Source: Psychrobacter sp. FME13
GTDB lineage: Bacteria > Pseudomonadota > Gammaproteobacteria > Pseudomonadales > Moraxellaceae
DNA: 57,106 nt
Direction: 5' to 3'
Assembly (NCBI RefSeq): GCF_014861395.1
Contig: NZ_RRYV01000007.1
Location: 1 to 57,106 of the forward strand
Shown here: positions 11,557-20,729 of the stretch, in pieces
Numbering within the stretch: position 1 is the stretch's first letter
Layout: each line of letters opens with the position of its first letter
Notes under the pieces: model-generated
The model's database searches: none
Told to the model about the DNA's origin: nothing
The model's input: the letters and a program-made list of their open reading frames with translations, nothing else
Position numbers and translations under genes: made by a program

Positions 11557-12614
11557 ATATTTTTCCTTTTAATCGAGATAAAAGCCACAAAGCTAATCAC
11601 CAGATAGATAGGTGTTAATATTATATACATTAACGGCAAAACCCAAACAAAGAACAGGTCGCGACTCTCTCCCGTTGCCCCTTTACCAATCACCATATCC
11701 GTCAATAGTAAAAAAATATAATAGACCATCAAGCTCAGAAAAGGGACTAGAAATCCGCCAGTCAGCATAACCACCCAAAGACTCTCAGGCTGAGCTTGTG
11801 CGCGTCGACTCATCATGCGTAAATGTCGTATACCTATCACGAGCAGCGCAATGAAAGCTACAAATGGTGAGGCAGCCGTTAATACCCTAGCCAATGGGTT
11901 CAGTGGTTTTTGAATAACAAAATCAATCTCTTTTGCAAGATTATCGTTGAAATGTAATGGCTGATTCACAGGTAATGCCGTTTCTTCATTATCGATATCG
12001 ACAGTGACATGGTCAGTATCACCATCGAAATTTAGAGTGACAGTTGAACCTTGAAATCGCTGGCTCTGTACATCACTTTGCTGCATAGGCTTTAAACTAT
12101 ATGAGTAGGTATGTCTTGCCGTCCAATCACTACCATAATAGTGTGGATGGACCTCATAAGTAGCTATAACAGTGTGTAGCCCTTGTGGTAAGTTGACGTT
12201 GATATATTTAGACTCTGCTCTAAACGTTTTATCACCTGTATCTGTAGTTGGGTAATAAAAGTCAGCCGTATCAAGCACAGTATCACCCTCGGCAAGCACC
12301 TCAACAGGCACTGATTGACCGTCTATAGAGATTTTGAAATCATCACTTTGCTCAAAACTATCCAAACCATCAAACACCTCGAGTACTAAGGGGAATTGTA
12401 GACCTTCACGATTATTATATAGCTCGTAGGTTACCGTATAACTATCATTAGTGTCTTCTATAATATCAATGTCGACTGACTCTGATATGACATCAATACT
12501 CTTATTGAAATAAGCAGCATTCGCCCAAGTTCCTGAATAGCTGACGGGTTCAATAGCTTGGCTAGAAACGCTCCAACTTAGTAACAACAACCCTGTGATG
12601 ATAAAGCGGTACAC
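11532..12614 (-). CDS. Exported protein of unknown function with C-terminal membrane segments
   Basis: I do not recognise the family. From the GTG at 12614, which has a good GGAGAG site 5 nt upstream, the protein is 360 residues. It starts with a Sec signal peptide (hydrophobic core FIITGLLLLSW, cleavage after SSQA). About 220 residues rich in beta-type sequence, Asp and Thr follow, presumably periplasmic. Three hydrophobic stretches come near the C-terminus (about residues 250-265, 285-310 and 325-350), and the tail is Lys-rich. A TTG at 12647 would add residues ahead of the signal and is less likely. The next gene on the same strand, fda, has its own terminator before this start, so it is probably transcribed alone. 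Confidence 0.8.
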   Translation of the reverse strand: MYRFIITGLLLLSWSVSSQAIEPVSYSGTWANAAYFNKSIDVISESVDIDIIEDTNDSYTVTYELYNNREGLQFPLVLEVFDGLDSFEQSDDFKISIDGQSVPVEVLAEGDTVLDTADFYYPTTDTGDKTFRAESKYINVNLPQGLHTVIATYEVHPHYYGSDWTARHTYSYSLKPMQQSDVQSQRFQGSTVTLNFDGDTDHVTVDIDNEETALPVNQPLHFNDNLAKEIDFVIQKPLNPLARVLTAASPFVAFIALLVIGIRHLRMMSRRAQAQPESLWVVMLTGGFLVPFLSLMVYYIFLLLTDMVIGKGATGESRDLFFVWVLPLMYIILTPIYLVISFVAFISIKRKNIKKLEPSD

Positions 12615-12674
12615 AATCTCTCCAAACTTTAGCGAAAACAAACACAAGTTTAATATTTATTCATAATAAAAACT

Positions 12675-12712
12675 ATAAAAAAATCCCAGTAAACATAGTA
12701 TTTACTGGGATT
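12675..12712 (-). terminator. Terminator after fda (minus strand)
   Basis: A perfect 12-bp stem, AATCCCAGTAAA (12682-12693) with TTTACTGGGATT (12701-12712), is followed on the minus strand by a run of T. It ends the aldolase mRNA 26 bp past its stop. Confidence 0.93.
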
Positions 12713-12737
12713 GCGAATTCGATTTCAATATTTAACT

Positions 12738-13628
12738 TTAAACCTTCGACGCCTCATAGATCTCTTCGATCGAATTATTGATAGTTGCAGAAAATGCTTC
12801 ATCACTTTGCTGCTTACTCAAACCTTCAGTAAAAGCTCGCGAGAAGCTCGCTATCATACCTGGGTTTTGCTTCAGCTTAGCACAGGCATCGCTACGGCTA
12901 TAACCACCTGACAAGGCCACGACTTTTAACACTTTTGGGTGATCAATCAGCTCTTGGTAAAATCCTGCCTCTTCAGGCAATGTTAGCTTTAGCATGACCT
13001 GCTGCTCGTCATTCAAACGATCCAGATTTTGTAGAATACTGGCTTTCAATATAACTTCGCATTCATGCTTTTGTGCACCATTGATATCCACTTCTGGCTC
13101 GACGATAGGCATCAAATCTTTTGAGAGAATCTGCTTTGCGACATCAAATTGCTGCTGTACCACCAGCTCGATACCATCGACGTTTGGCTCATAGACGACT
13201 GAGCGCATTTTGGTACCGAACACAGGATAGTTTTTTGCCTTGTCTAATAATACATCTAGGTCTGGCATCGGGCGCATGACTTGTACGCCATTCATTTGCT
13301 CAGCCAGTCCTTTATCTACTTTTAAAAATGGTACGATGTTTTTATCTTCCCATAAATAGTTTGCCGTCGGCTTGCTATTAATTTTACGATCCATGGTATC
13401 TTCGAATAAGATTGCGCCAAGGACACGCTCATTATCAAATGAATCACAAGTGATGATACGAGCACGCATCTCATGTACCAAATCAAACATAGCCGAGTCG
13501 TCACTGTAGTCTGCACCAGTGACACCATAATTTTCTAACGCCTTTGGTGTGCTGCCGCCACTTTGATCCAGCGCTGCGATGAAACCTGAGCTGTTTTTTA
13601 TACGTTGTAATTGCTTGTCGTATTCCAT
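12738..13628 (-). CDS. fda: Class I fructose-1,6-bisphosphate aldolase
   Basis: This is a Schiff-base (class I) aldolase that interconverts fructose 1,6-bisphosphate with dihydroxyacetone phosphate and glyceraldehyde 3-phosphate. The N-terminal block GFIAALDQSGGSTPKAL and later IVEPEVDI and VVALSGGYSR are typical of the bacterial class I group known from staphylococci. The protein is 296 residues, the normal size. The ATG at 13628 is followed directly by the conserved sequence. The gene stands alone with its own terminator. With tpiA at 41 kb it belongs to the triose-phosphate section of central metabolism. Confidence 0.94.
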   Translation of the reverse strand: MEYDKQLQRIKNSSGFIAALDQSGGSTPKALENYGVTGADYSDDSAMFDLVHEMRARIITCDSFDNERVLGAILFEDTMDRKINSKPTANYLWEDKNIVPFLKVDKGLAEQMNGVQVMRPMPDLDVLLDKAKNYPVFGTKMRSVVYEPNVDGIELVVQQQFDVAKQILSKDLMPIVEPEVDINGAQKHECEVILKASILQNLDRLNDEQQVMLKLTLPEEAGFYQELIDHPKVLKVVALSGGYSRSDACAKLKQNPGMIASFSRAFTEGLSKQQSDEAFSATINNSIEEIYEASKV

Positions 13629-13802
13629 TGAGTGTGCATCCTGTTCTTATTTATTGAAGTTATTTATTGAAGTTAGGCACTGTTAAACAAATGCTTTTTG
13701 CCAGACTTATGTATCGTAGCTAACCTTATCATAGGACAGTCTGTCTGCCTATATTTTCTCAGTTAAAACCTTCGTAAAATCATGACCACATTCAAGCCTT
13801 TA

Positions 13803-13872
13803 GGCTAAAATTGTTAAGCTAAAACGGTTAAGCTAAAACGGTTAAGCTAAAACGGTTAAGCTAAAAACAGTA
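13803..13872. repeat. 14-bp tandem repeat (about 5 copies) reaching into a transporter gene's stop codon
   Basis: The unit AGCTAAAACGGTTA is repeated with perfect copies at 13817, 13831 and 13845, a diverged copy at 13803, and a final partial copy at 13859. The stop codon of the minus-strand transporter (13856-13858) and its last few codons lie within the array. The rest of the 13629-13855 gap shows nothing else clear. Confidence 0.92.
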
Positions 13873-14704
13873 AGACCACACAGCAAACCGCTAAGAACAA
13901 GCCCAATATATTAATACGATTGAGATGTTCCTTAAATATGCCAACACCAATCAAAGTCGCTACCGCAATAACACCAACATTCATAGCCGTAAAGACGGTA
14001 CTAGGAGAGTCATGCATTACTTGATGGGCCCGTACATAAGCATAAATATTGCCCATATTTAGTGTACCTAATAGCAGTCCTGCTGCAAGCGCATTTCCTT
14101 GCCAGCGCACACGGGTGATAAGCAAATAGATAAATAGCAGTAACCCAGCCAAGCCAAAACTGACAAACAACGTGAGTGCAAAGGCTGTGCCTTGTTTGGC
14201 GACCTGTTTAAACAAGATATCAATAAGACCATAGCCTGCCCACACCCCAAATAACCATAATGGCGTGCGCTTGGCTTGTTGACTAATATCAGCATATTGT
14301 GGACGATAGACCAATGCTGCTAATGCCAAAAACCCTAACAGTAATCCAAACACATGCGTACCAGTAATCATCTCACCAAACAACAGAAAAGAAGCTGTGA
14401 TAGGAATAATGAGCGATAGACGCTGAGCGGCATCAGTTGCAACCATACCGACTGATTCAATAGCACGCCCAAGGATAATGAATACGGCTGGTAGCATGAT
14501 ACCAAGAGCAACAATAATGCCCCACGCGCTACCAAATTTAGCTAACCCGCCTACCTCTGGTTTTAGCAAAAACCAAGTCAATAGTGACGCCACAGGATAA
14601 CCCGCAACGATAGTCTGGCGTATGTCTATGTTTTTTTGCCGTAATATTTTTAATAACACCGACACAGCAACACTACAGAGCACCGCTATCGTTAAATACA
14701 TCAT
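13856..14704 (-). CDS. EamA/DMT-superfamily membrane transporter
   Basis: This 282-residue protein is almost entirely hydrophobic, with about ten transmembrane segments arranged as two EamA-like halves of roughly 140 residues. That is the layout of drug/metabolite transporter superfamily permeases. The first half contains the loop RAIESVGMVATDAAQRLSL and the second ends in FKEHLNRINILGLFLAV, a common DMT position. Substrate cannot be inferred. The start is a double ATG (14704/14701). The gene lies alone between fda and a palindromic element, and its stop codon is inside a 14-bp tandem repeat. Confidence 0.85.
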   Translation of the reverse strand: MMYLTIAVLCSVAVSVLLKILRQKNIDIRQTIVAGYPVASLLTWFLLKPEVGGLAKFGSAWGIIVALGIMLPAVFIILGRAIESVGMVATDAAQRLSLIIPITASFLLFGEMITGTHVFGLLLGFLALAALVYRPQYADISQQAKRTPLWLFGVWAGYGLIDILFKQVAKQGTAFALTLFVSFGLAGLLLFIYLLITRVRWQGNALAAGLLLGTLNMGNIYAYVRAHQVMHDSPSTVFTAMNVGVIAVATLIGVGIFKEHLNRINILGLFLAVCCVVLLFLA

Positions 14705-14760
14705 GAACGTTTACCTTTTTAGACAGCCATCTTTGCATGATTGTTGTTAATACGTTTTTG

Positions 14761-14802
14761 TTAGGGCGTGTCATCAATTAGCACATTGATGACACGCCCT
14801 AA
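14761..14802. repeat. 42-bp perfect palindromic element (18-bp arms)
   Basis: Arms 14761-14778 and 14785-14802 are exact inverse complements around a 6-nt spacer. The outer ends carry GGGCGTGTC, as do the ends of the larger element at 28056-28231. It may be the fused termini of a MITE or IS. Neither flank has a long T run, so it is not a standard terminator. The rest of the 14705-15081 gap shows no gene. Confidence 0.85.
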
Positions 14803-15081
14803 GTCACCTTGAAAATAAATCGTTAAGTAGACAAGATAAACCACTGAACGAATTTAAATCAGTAGAATGTAACAAAATATTTCCATAGCAGCAATCTATT
14901 TATTAGCTTTTATCTCGCTGAATACAAGTTGGACTGCCTCGTTCAAATTACAATTCGCATGCAGCTCTAATGGCGAATTTTGCTAAAATAGCGAGCAATC
15001 CTAATAACAAAAGTAAAGATTCAAAGTAACGAGTGACGTCGTTAATTTTGGCGTACTGCTATCGATGTTTTATGACTGCCT

Positions 15082-16989
15082 ATGAATGCTCTATTTCGTT
15101 TTTTTGAAAACCGTCTACTCGCCTTTCCTGACACCCCAATGCCACTACCCTCACCTCGTGATGGCATGCTCAAGTTTTTGTGGGTATGTACCAATGGCTT
15201 ACGTGGCTGGCTAGTACTATTTATGATTTTGTCAGCAGGTATTGGCATCTATGAAGCCATGCTGTTTGCTTGGATTGGCAATATCGTCGATTGGCTCGGT
15301 ATTTATACACCGCAGACGCTATGGGTAGAAAAAGGCGACATGCTACTCTTGATGCTGGCGGTCATGATACTGAGTCCAATATGGATTGCCTTATCATCGT
15401 TTGTTCATTTTCAGACTTTGCAAGGCGTCTTCCCCATGCAAATGCGCTGGCGTTTTCATCAGCGCATGCTTGGGCAGTCGATGCAGTTTTATCAAGATGA
15501 GTTTTCAGGACGTGTCTCAGCAAAAGTGATGCAAACGGCATTGGCTGTGCGTGATACCGTCATGACGGTCACCGACATGTTCATGTATGTCTCTGTCTAC
15601 TTTATCACCTCAGGCGTTATTTTATTTAACTTAGACAAGTTACTATTGATTCCTTTTATTATTTGGCTCATCTTGGTTGCCCTCAGTATTTGGTACTTTA
15701 TTCCGAAGTTAAAAAACACCGCCATCGTACAAGCAGATGCTCGTGCGTTGATGGTTGGCCGCATTACCGATGCTTATGCCAATATCATGACCGTCAAACT
15801 ATTTAGCCACTCACGCCGTGAGCTAGGCTATGCCAAGAACGCCATGGGGCAGTTTTTGGGTACTGTCCATGCACAGATGCGCTGGGTCAGCTATCTAGAA
15901 GTCTCGACTCATCTGATCAGTGTTATTTTAGTCAGTAGCACAGTTGGTATTGGCCTATATTTATGGCAACACGGTGCGGTCGGTGTGGGTGCCATTGCCG
16001 CTGCAACAGCGATGGCACTGCGCTTAAACGGTCTGACGCGATGGATTATGTGGCAAACGGCCAGTTTGTTTGAAAGTATCGGTACGGTACAGGATGGTAT
16101 GCGCACATTATCAGCACCACAAACCATTATAGACCAGCCTAATGCGCCTGACTTAAACGTTACCAAGGGTCAGATTGTCTTTGACCATGTGGATTTTGGT
16201 TATGAAAGCGAGACCAATGGTGACACTGCTGACGCTCATAATTTAGGCGAAGTAAAAGAGACGACAACCTCGACCGTGAAGCTTCTTGATGATTTCTACC
16301 TAGATATCGAGCCAGGTGAAAAAATAGGCTTGGTTGGGCGCTCAGGAGCAGGTAAATCAACCTTGGTTAATTTATTATTACGCTTCTTTGATGTTGATAG
16401 CGGTAAAATCCTTATCGACGGGCAAGCCGTTGATGCCGTTACCCAAGAGTCCTTACGCCAACAAATCGGTATGGTCACCCAAGACACATCCTTATTGCAC
16501 CGTACTGTACGTGAAAACATTGCTTACGGTCGTCCTGATGCTAGCGATGACGAAATTATTACGGCTGCCAAGCAAGCCCAAGCATGGGATTTTATTAAAG
16601 ACTTATATGATGATAAAGGCAATACTGGTCTGAACACTCAAGTGGGTGAACGTGGCGTCAAACTTTCTGGTGGTCAGCGTCAGCGTATCGCCATTTCACG
16701 TGTTATGCTAAAAAACGCACCGATATTACTGTTAGATGAAGCAACCAGCGCCCTTGATTCTGAGATTGAATTTGCGATTACCGAAAGTCTGAATGACATT
16801 ATGACAGGTAAAACGGTCATCGCGATTGCTCATCGTCTCTCTACCATTGCTGCTCTCGATAGATTGGTGGTCATGGACAAAGGTAAAATTATTGAGCAAG
16901 GTAGCCATGATGAGCTATTGGCGCGGCAAGGCGTCTATGCACGACTATGGCATCGTCAAAGTGGTGGCTTCTTAGGCGAAGACAGCTAA
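15082..16989 (+). CDS. ABC transporter, fused permease and ATPase (exporter type)
   Basis: This is a half-size ABC exporter of 635 residues. An N-terminal membrane domain of about six spans (residues 35-330) is followed by a nucleotide-binding domain. The ATPase motifs are intact: Walker A GRSGAGKST, signature LSGGQRQR, Walker B ILLLDEATSALD and switch IAHR. It should act as a homodimer in the inner membrane, exporting a lipid, peptide or drug. The substrate is not apparent. Between the first beta strand of the ATPase (HVDFGYES) and LLDDFYLDI there is a polar insertion of about 20 residues (Thr/Glu/Asp-rich) not usual in the family. It lies 53 bp upstream of a hydrolase gene on the same strand. 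Confidence 0.9.
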   Translation: MNALFRFFENRLLAFPDTPMPLPSPRDGMLKFLWVCTNGLRGWLVLFMILSAGIGIYEAMLFAWIGNIVDWLGIYTPQTLWVEKGDMLLLMLAVMILSPIWIALSSFVHFQTLQGVFPMQMRWRFHQRMLGQSMQFYQDEFSGRVSAKVMQTALAVRDTVMTVTDMFMYVSVYFITSGVILFNLDKLLLIPFIIWLILVALSIWYFIPKLKNTAIVQADARALMVGRITDAYANIMTVKLFSHSRRELGYAKNAMGQFLGTVHAQMRWVSYLEVSTHLISVILVSSTVGIGLYLWQHGAVGVGAIAAATAMALRLNGLTRWIMWQTASLFESIGTVQDGMRTLSAPQTIIDQPNAPDLNVTKGQIVFDHVDFGYESETNGDTADAHNLGEVKETTTSTVKLLDDFYLDIEPGEKIGLVGRSGAGKSTLVNLLLRFFDVDSGKILIDGQAVDAVTQESLRQQIGMVTQDTSLLHRTVRENIAYGRPDASDDEIITAAKQAQAWDFIKDLYDDKGNTGLNTQVGERGVKLSGGQRQRIAISRVMLKNAPILLLDEATSALDSEIEFAITESLNDIMTGKTVIAIAHRLSTIAALDRLVVMDKGKIIEQGSHDELLARQGVYARLWHRQSGGFLGEDS

Positions 16990-17041
16990 GAAAAAACCGT
17001 TTACTCTGTTTAAAAACGACACACAAGGAAGTGTTTATCTT

Positions 17042-17932
17042 ATGGAAGCATTTACACACCGTATTAATATCAGCGGCAAACAAGCACGCTACTACAACCT
17101 GAGCCAACTTAATTCCTCGATACAGTCAAACGCTGCCTCACGTGTGCCCGCGCATTTTTATGGTGGTAATAGTTTTACCGTTGGCACCTACAAACCTTTA
17201 TTACAGGCACTATCAACTAACTTTGATATCAGCTCACTCGCCCTACGTGGCTACTGGTATGACAAGCCGCAACGCCGTCGCCTGACACGCGAACAAGATG
17301 CCGAAATGCTGATTGAATTTTTAGAAAAAACACAAAACAAACCAGTGGTAGGTATAGGCCATTCACAGGGTGCAACTGCCACTGCCATCGCCGCAGCCAT
17401 GCGCCCAGATCTGTTTTCACAGTTATATTTAATAGAGCCTGTGACATTTACCAAAAGACAAGCTCGGCTATATAACCTATTGCCACGTAAGGTTCTGCTC
17501 AATCGCGAGCCTTTTAAAAGCACACTGACCAAGCAAGCTATTTGGTCAAGCATCGAAGATTATTATGAATACTTGCGCGCACAGCCTGCTTATAGGCGTA
17601 TTAGCGACACACACTTGCGAGTGTTTGCCGAGCAAAGCTTGGTCAAGAATACTGATGGTACTTACATACTAATATTTGCGCCAGAGCAAGAGCTTGCCAA
17701 CTATTTTGGCGCGCCTTATATTGATAGCGCACTCAAACAACTTAAATGCCCTTATACCCTCATTACTGGCAAGCCAACCTTATTTATCAATGATAAAGTG
17801 CGTAAACAATGGCGCAAGTTTGTACCTGACAGCCGCATCGTTTCTCTACTAGAATACGGACACTTATTACCGATGGAAGCACCTGACCTATGCGCTCAGA
17901 TCATCCATGATTATTATCAAATCAACAAATAA
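17042..17932 (+). CDS. Alpha/beta-hydrolase
   Basis: A cytoplasmic alpha/beta-hydrolase of 296 residues. The nucleophile elbow is GHSQG with Ser108. A strand-loop VVGIGHSQGATATAIAAAM precedes a helix, as in lipases, esterases and BioH-like enzymes. The likely catalytic histidine is His274 in EYGHLLPMEAP, close to the C-terminus. The acid residue is not certain; D251 or a nearby Asp is possible. Substrate is unknown. The start codon follows AAGGAAG. The next gene (alkB-like) begins 8 bp after the stop, so the two are probably co-transcribed, perhaps with the ABC exporter upstream. Confidence 0.88.
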   Translation: MEAFTHRINISGKQARYYNLSQLNSSIQSNAASRVPAHFYGGNSFTVGTYKPLLQALSTNFDISSLALRGYWYDKPQRRRLTREQDAEMLIEFLEKTQNKPVVGIGHSQGATATAIAAAMRPDLFSQLYLIEPVTFTKRQARLYNLLPRKVLLNREPFKSTLTKQAIWSSIEDYYEYLRAQPAYRRISDTHLRVFAEQSLVKNTDGTYILIFAPEQELANYFGAPYIDSALKQLKCPYTLITGKPTLFINDKVRKQWRKFVPDSRIVSLLEYGHLLPMEAPDLCAQIIHDYYQINK

Positions 17933-17940
17933 GCTGGTAC

Positions 17941-18552
17941 ATGCCTGATCTTTTTTCTCCTGCACCGACTGACAACCTACTGCCTTATGATGGCAAGGTA
18001 AATGACTTAGGCATGGTTATCGAAAATACCGATGAGGTGTATCAGGCTTTATTGACTGAGCTACCGTGGCAGTCTGATGTCGTGACACTGTTTGGAAAGA
18101 CCCACATCACCACTCGCCAAATCGTTTGGATGGGCGAAAGTAATACCACTTATCAATACTCTGGACAATCACATCAGGCTATTGCATGGTCCGCCACTGT
18201 GTTTCACATGAAACAATACGTTGAGCAGCAACTATCAAATATTGGTATCAACGTTGATTTTAATTGCTGCCTGCTTAACTATTATCCTTCTGGTAATGAT
18301 GGTATGGGCTATCATGCCGATGATGAAAAAGAGCTGGGTGCTCAGCCAATCATCGCATCTCTATCGCTTGGTGCCACACGAAAATTTGTTTTGAAACACA
18401 AAGAAACTCAAGACAAAGTTGAGCTTCATCTTGAGTCAGGTCAGTTAATTGTCATGCATGGTGATACTCAAAAGTATTGGAAACATACCATTACCAAAAC
18501 TAAAGCGGTCTCAACAGTGCGTATTAGCCTAACGTTTCGACAAATACTGTAG
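17941..18552 (+). CDS. alkB: AlkB-like 2-oxoglutarate/Fe(II)-dependent dioxygenase
   Basis: A 203-residue member of the AlkB family closest in layout to the short ALKBH2/3-like bacterial proteins that oxidatively remove alkyl groups from DNA or RNA bases. The metal triad is H125-x-D127 in GYHADDEKEL and H182 in WKHTI. The 2-oxoglutarate-binding arginines are R194 and R200 in VRISLTFR. The NYYPSGNDGMGYH segment is the usual lead-in to the HxD motif. It follows the alpha/beta-hydrolase by 8 bp. Immediately after its stop codon begins a long 16-bp tandem repeat. DNA repair is the most likely role but RNA substrates cannot be excluded. Confidence 0.9.
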   Translation: MPDLFSPAPTDNLLPYDGKVNDLGMVIENTDEVYQALLTELPWQSDVVTLFGKTHITTRQIVWMGESNTTYQYSGQSHQAIAWSATVFHMKQYVEQQLSNIGINVDFNCCLLNYYPSGNDGMGYHADDEKELGAQPIIASLSLGATRKFVLKHKETQDKVELHLESGQLIVMHGDTQKYWKHTITKTKAVSTVRISLTFRQIL

Positions 18553-18554
18553 CT

Positions 18555-18740
18555 TTAGATTCAATTCGCCTTAGATTCAATTCGCCTTAGATTCAATTCG
18601 CCTTAGATTCAATTCGCCTTAGATTTAATTCGCCTTAGATTTAATTCGCCTTAGATTTAATTCGCCTTAGATTTAATTCGCCTTAGATTTAATTCGCCTT
18701 AGATTTAATTCGCCTTAGATTTAATTTGCCTTAGATTTAA
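18555..18740. repeat. 16-bp tandem repeat array (11 full copies plus a partial)
   Basis: The unit TTAGATTCAATTCGCC begins 3 bp after the alkB-like stop codon and is repeated without spacers. Copies 1-4 carry C at position 8, copies 5-10 carry T, copy 11 has a further C-to-T change, and a 10-bp partial copy ends at 18740. This is a contiguous VNTR, not a CRISPR, and no reading frame crosses it. Confidence 0.95.
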
Positions 18741-18758
18741 TATAGTCTAGAGCGTGTC

Positions 18759-19754
18759 TTAGCTTGCTTTTAAAACAATCTTGCCAAACGCATTGCCTTT
18801 TTGTAGCTCATGATGCGCCGCCACCACCTCTGATAATGGATAAACTTGCTGAATACGTAACGTCAGCGCACCATCTGCCACCAGTTGTAGCACTCTAGCC
18901 ATATCTTCACCATTACGCTGCGATTTATAACCTGCAACTTTCAGATTTTTTTGACTACCCGCTTCTTTGAGTTTGTCGACCCAAATCGTTGGTAACACAT
19001 AAACACTACCTTCAGACTTCACAACATCAAGCGCTCGTATGCCTGCATCACCGCCAACCAAATCTAGCAGCACATCCGCCTTCAGCTCAGGAAAAGCATC
19101 GTCTTTGGTATAATCGATCCAACCTGCCAGCTTAGATATTTCTATTAATTCATCCAGCTTGGCATATTTTTCTGGTGAGCAAATAACGGTTACCTTGATA
19201 TTATTGTTAGCCACTTTACCCATTAATAACTGAATCAATAAATGACCGACACCACCGGCTGGTGCATTGATCACCACATGCTCGCCGTCTTTAATATTAG
19301 CAAACTCTACAAACTGTATCGCCGTTTGTCCGATACAAGGCAATGCACCTGCTTGCTCTAGTGTCACTGGTTCTGGTACTTTTGCTAGCAGAGTAGCATC
19401 GACTGCCACATACTCAGCATAACCACCGCCACTGAAGGTCAGAGCAGCAACTTGATCACCAGTACTGAAATGCTCGCTATTGCTATCAACCACAATGCCT
19501 GACACATCGAAGCCCAGTATTGCAGACTCATGGTTATCGAACTTATCTTTTTGGATAGCTGCCGCGCCCCAGCCTTTACCTTGGCGTGTCTTGTAGTCGA
19601 CAGGGTTAATACCTGCATAAGCAATTTTCACCAATACTTGATCGTCAGCCAATTCTGGCATCGCTACACCATCTTGATATTGCATCACTTCAGGCGCACC
19701 AAACTCATTGATCAGCACAGCATGTTGAGCGTTTGGTCGTTGGCTATTAGACAT
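18759..19754 (-). CDS. NADP-dependent quinone oxidoreductase-like (zinc-free MDR) protein
   Basis: This 331-residue protein is a medium-chain dehydrogenase/reductase of the quinone-oxidoreductase type. The N-terminal GroES-like domain contains YAGINPVDYKTRQG and GFDVSGIVV. The Rossmann domain has VVINAPAGGVGHLLIQL, with AGGVG in the nucleotide-binding loop. I see no structural-zinc cysteine cluster. Such enzymes reduce quinones or alpha,beta-unsaturated carbonyls, but the substrate here is not known. The start ATG at 19754 is well placed. The gene stands alone between the tandem-repeat array and a 200-bp gap. Confidence 0.9.
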   Translation of the reverse strand: MSNSQRPNAQHAVLINEFGAPEVMQYQDGVAMPELADDQVLVKIAYAGINPVDYKTRQGKGWGAAAIQKDKFDNHESAILGFDVSGIVVDSNSEHFSTGDQVAALTFSGGGYAEYVAVDATLLAKVPEPVTLEQAGALPCIGQTAIQFVEFANIKDGEHVVINAPAGGVGHLLIQLLMGKVANNNIKVTVICSPEKYAKLDELIEISKLAGWIDYTKDDAFPELKADVLLDLVGGDAGIRALDVVKSEGSVYVLPTIWVDKLKEAGSQKNLKVAGYKSQRNGEDMARVLQLVADGALTLRIQQVYPLSEVVAAHHELQKGNAFGKIVLKAS

Positions 19755-19955
19755 CGTTATATATCCTTATATGTTATCGGGTGCTTTGTTACCCCAATTT
19801 TTTGATGAGTTTTATTTTATTTGACGCTTTGTTCTGTAGTCAGTTTACTATAAAACAAATACAGCGATATATTAGGGTCTATTGAACATTCAACAAACCC
19901 TAATATGGACAGCGAGGATGAAGATGTAGCGGATTTATATGGATTTGACTATATT

Positions 19956-20729
19956 TTACAATAGCGCCAACTCCGCACTGATTGGCAGATGATCCGACAG
20001 CGTCGACCATGGTTTTCCTGTATGCACCCAAGCATCTTTTATTCTTAGATTACGTACATAAATGCGATCTAAGCTTAGTACTGGCAACTTGGCTGGGAAG
20101 GTTGGTAACAGTTTGCCATGACAGTGTTTGAAAGCTTCTATCATACCCAAATCATGCGCCAGTTTATCACAGGACATTTTTTTCCAGTCGTTAAAGTCAC
20201 CCGCCAAAATCAAGGGCTGATCATCAGCAATCTCATGACATATATAATTAGCAATGGCCTCGTACTGCTTAATACGATCGCGCTCAAATAAATTCAAATG
20301 CGCACACAACACAACCACTGGCCTCTCCCAGCCTATTGGCTGTACTTCACAATGCAACACGCCACGCTGCTCAAGCTTATTGACGGTGATATTGACATTG
20401 TGTTTTGGATCTAAGGGAAAACGGCTCAATACTGCATTCCCATGATGGCCATTTTCATATTCGCAGTTTTTGCCATAGCTGTTTTGCAGCTTCAGATACT
20501 CACCGAACCACTCATGTTGGGACTGATCCGGATATTCATTGTATTGTAGATTGCGCTTGAGGTTCTGACCTTGCACTTCTTGCAGACACAACACGTCAGA
20601 ACCCACGATATCCAGAGCTTGGGCGATGCCTTGCATTTTGACTTGGCGGTTTAATGGCGACATGCCTTTATGAATGTTATAGCTGGTTAAAATAAAAGAA
20701 TTTGTGGTTGTCATAGATTTAGTCATCAT
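19956..20729 (-). CDS. Endonuclease/exonuclease/phosphatase (EEP) family protein
   Basis: A 257-residue EEP-fold metal-dependent phosphodiesterase. The signature pieces are TSYNIHKG (Asn metal ligand), CLQEVQG (Glu metal ligand), LAGDFNDW (catalytic Asp/Asn) and LSDHLPIS (catalytic Asp-His pair at the C-terminus). No signal peptide is seen. Substrate could be nucleic acid or a phospholipid-type ester. It overlaps the 3' end of the upstream secreted-protein gene by 11 bp, which suggests translational coupling. The double start at 20729/20726 is unresolved. Confidence 0.9.
   Translation of the reverse strand: MMTKSMTTTNSFILTSYNIHKGMSPLNRQVKMQGIAQALDIVGSDVLCLQEVQGQNLKRNLQYNEYPDQSQHEWFGEYLKLQNSYGKNCEYENGHHGNAVLSRFPLDPKHNVNITVNKLEQRGVLHCEVQPIGWERPVVVLCAHLNLFERDRIKQYEAIANYICHEIADDQPLILAGDFNDWKKMSCDKLAHDLGMIEAFKHCHGKLLPTFPAKLPVLSLDRIYVRNLRIKDAWVHTGKPWSTLSDHLPISAELALL

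Noticed and set aside
18555-18740. Possible CRISPR array
   Set aside because: The 16-bp units are contiguous with no spacers, and there are no cas genes nearby.
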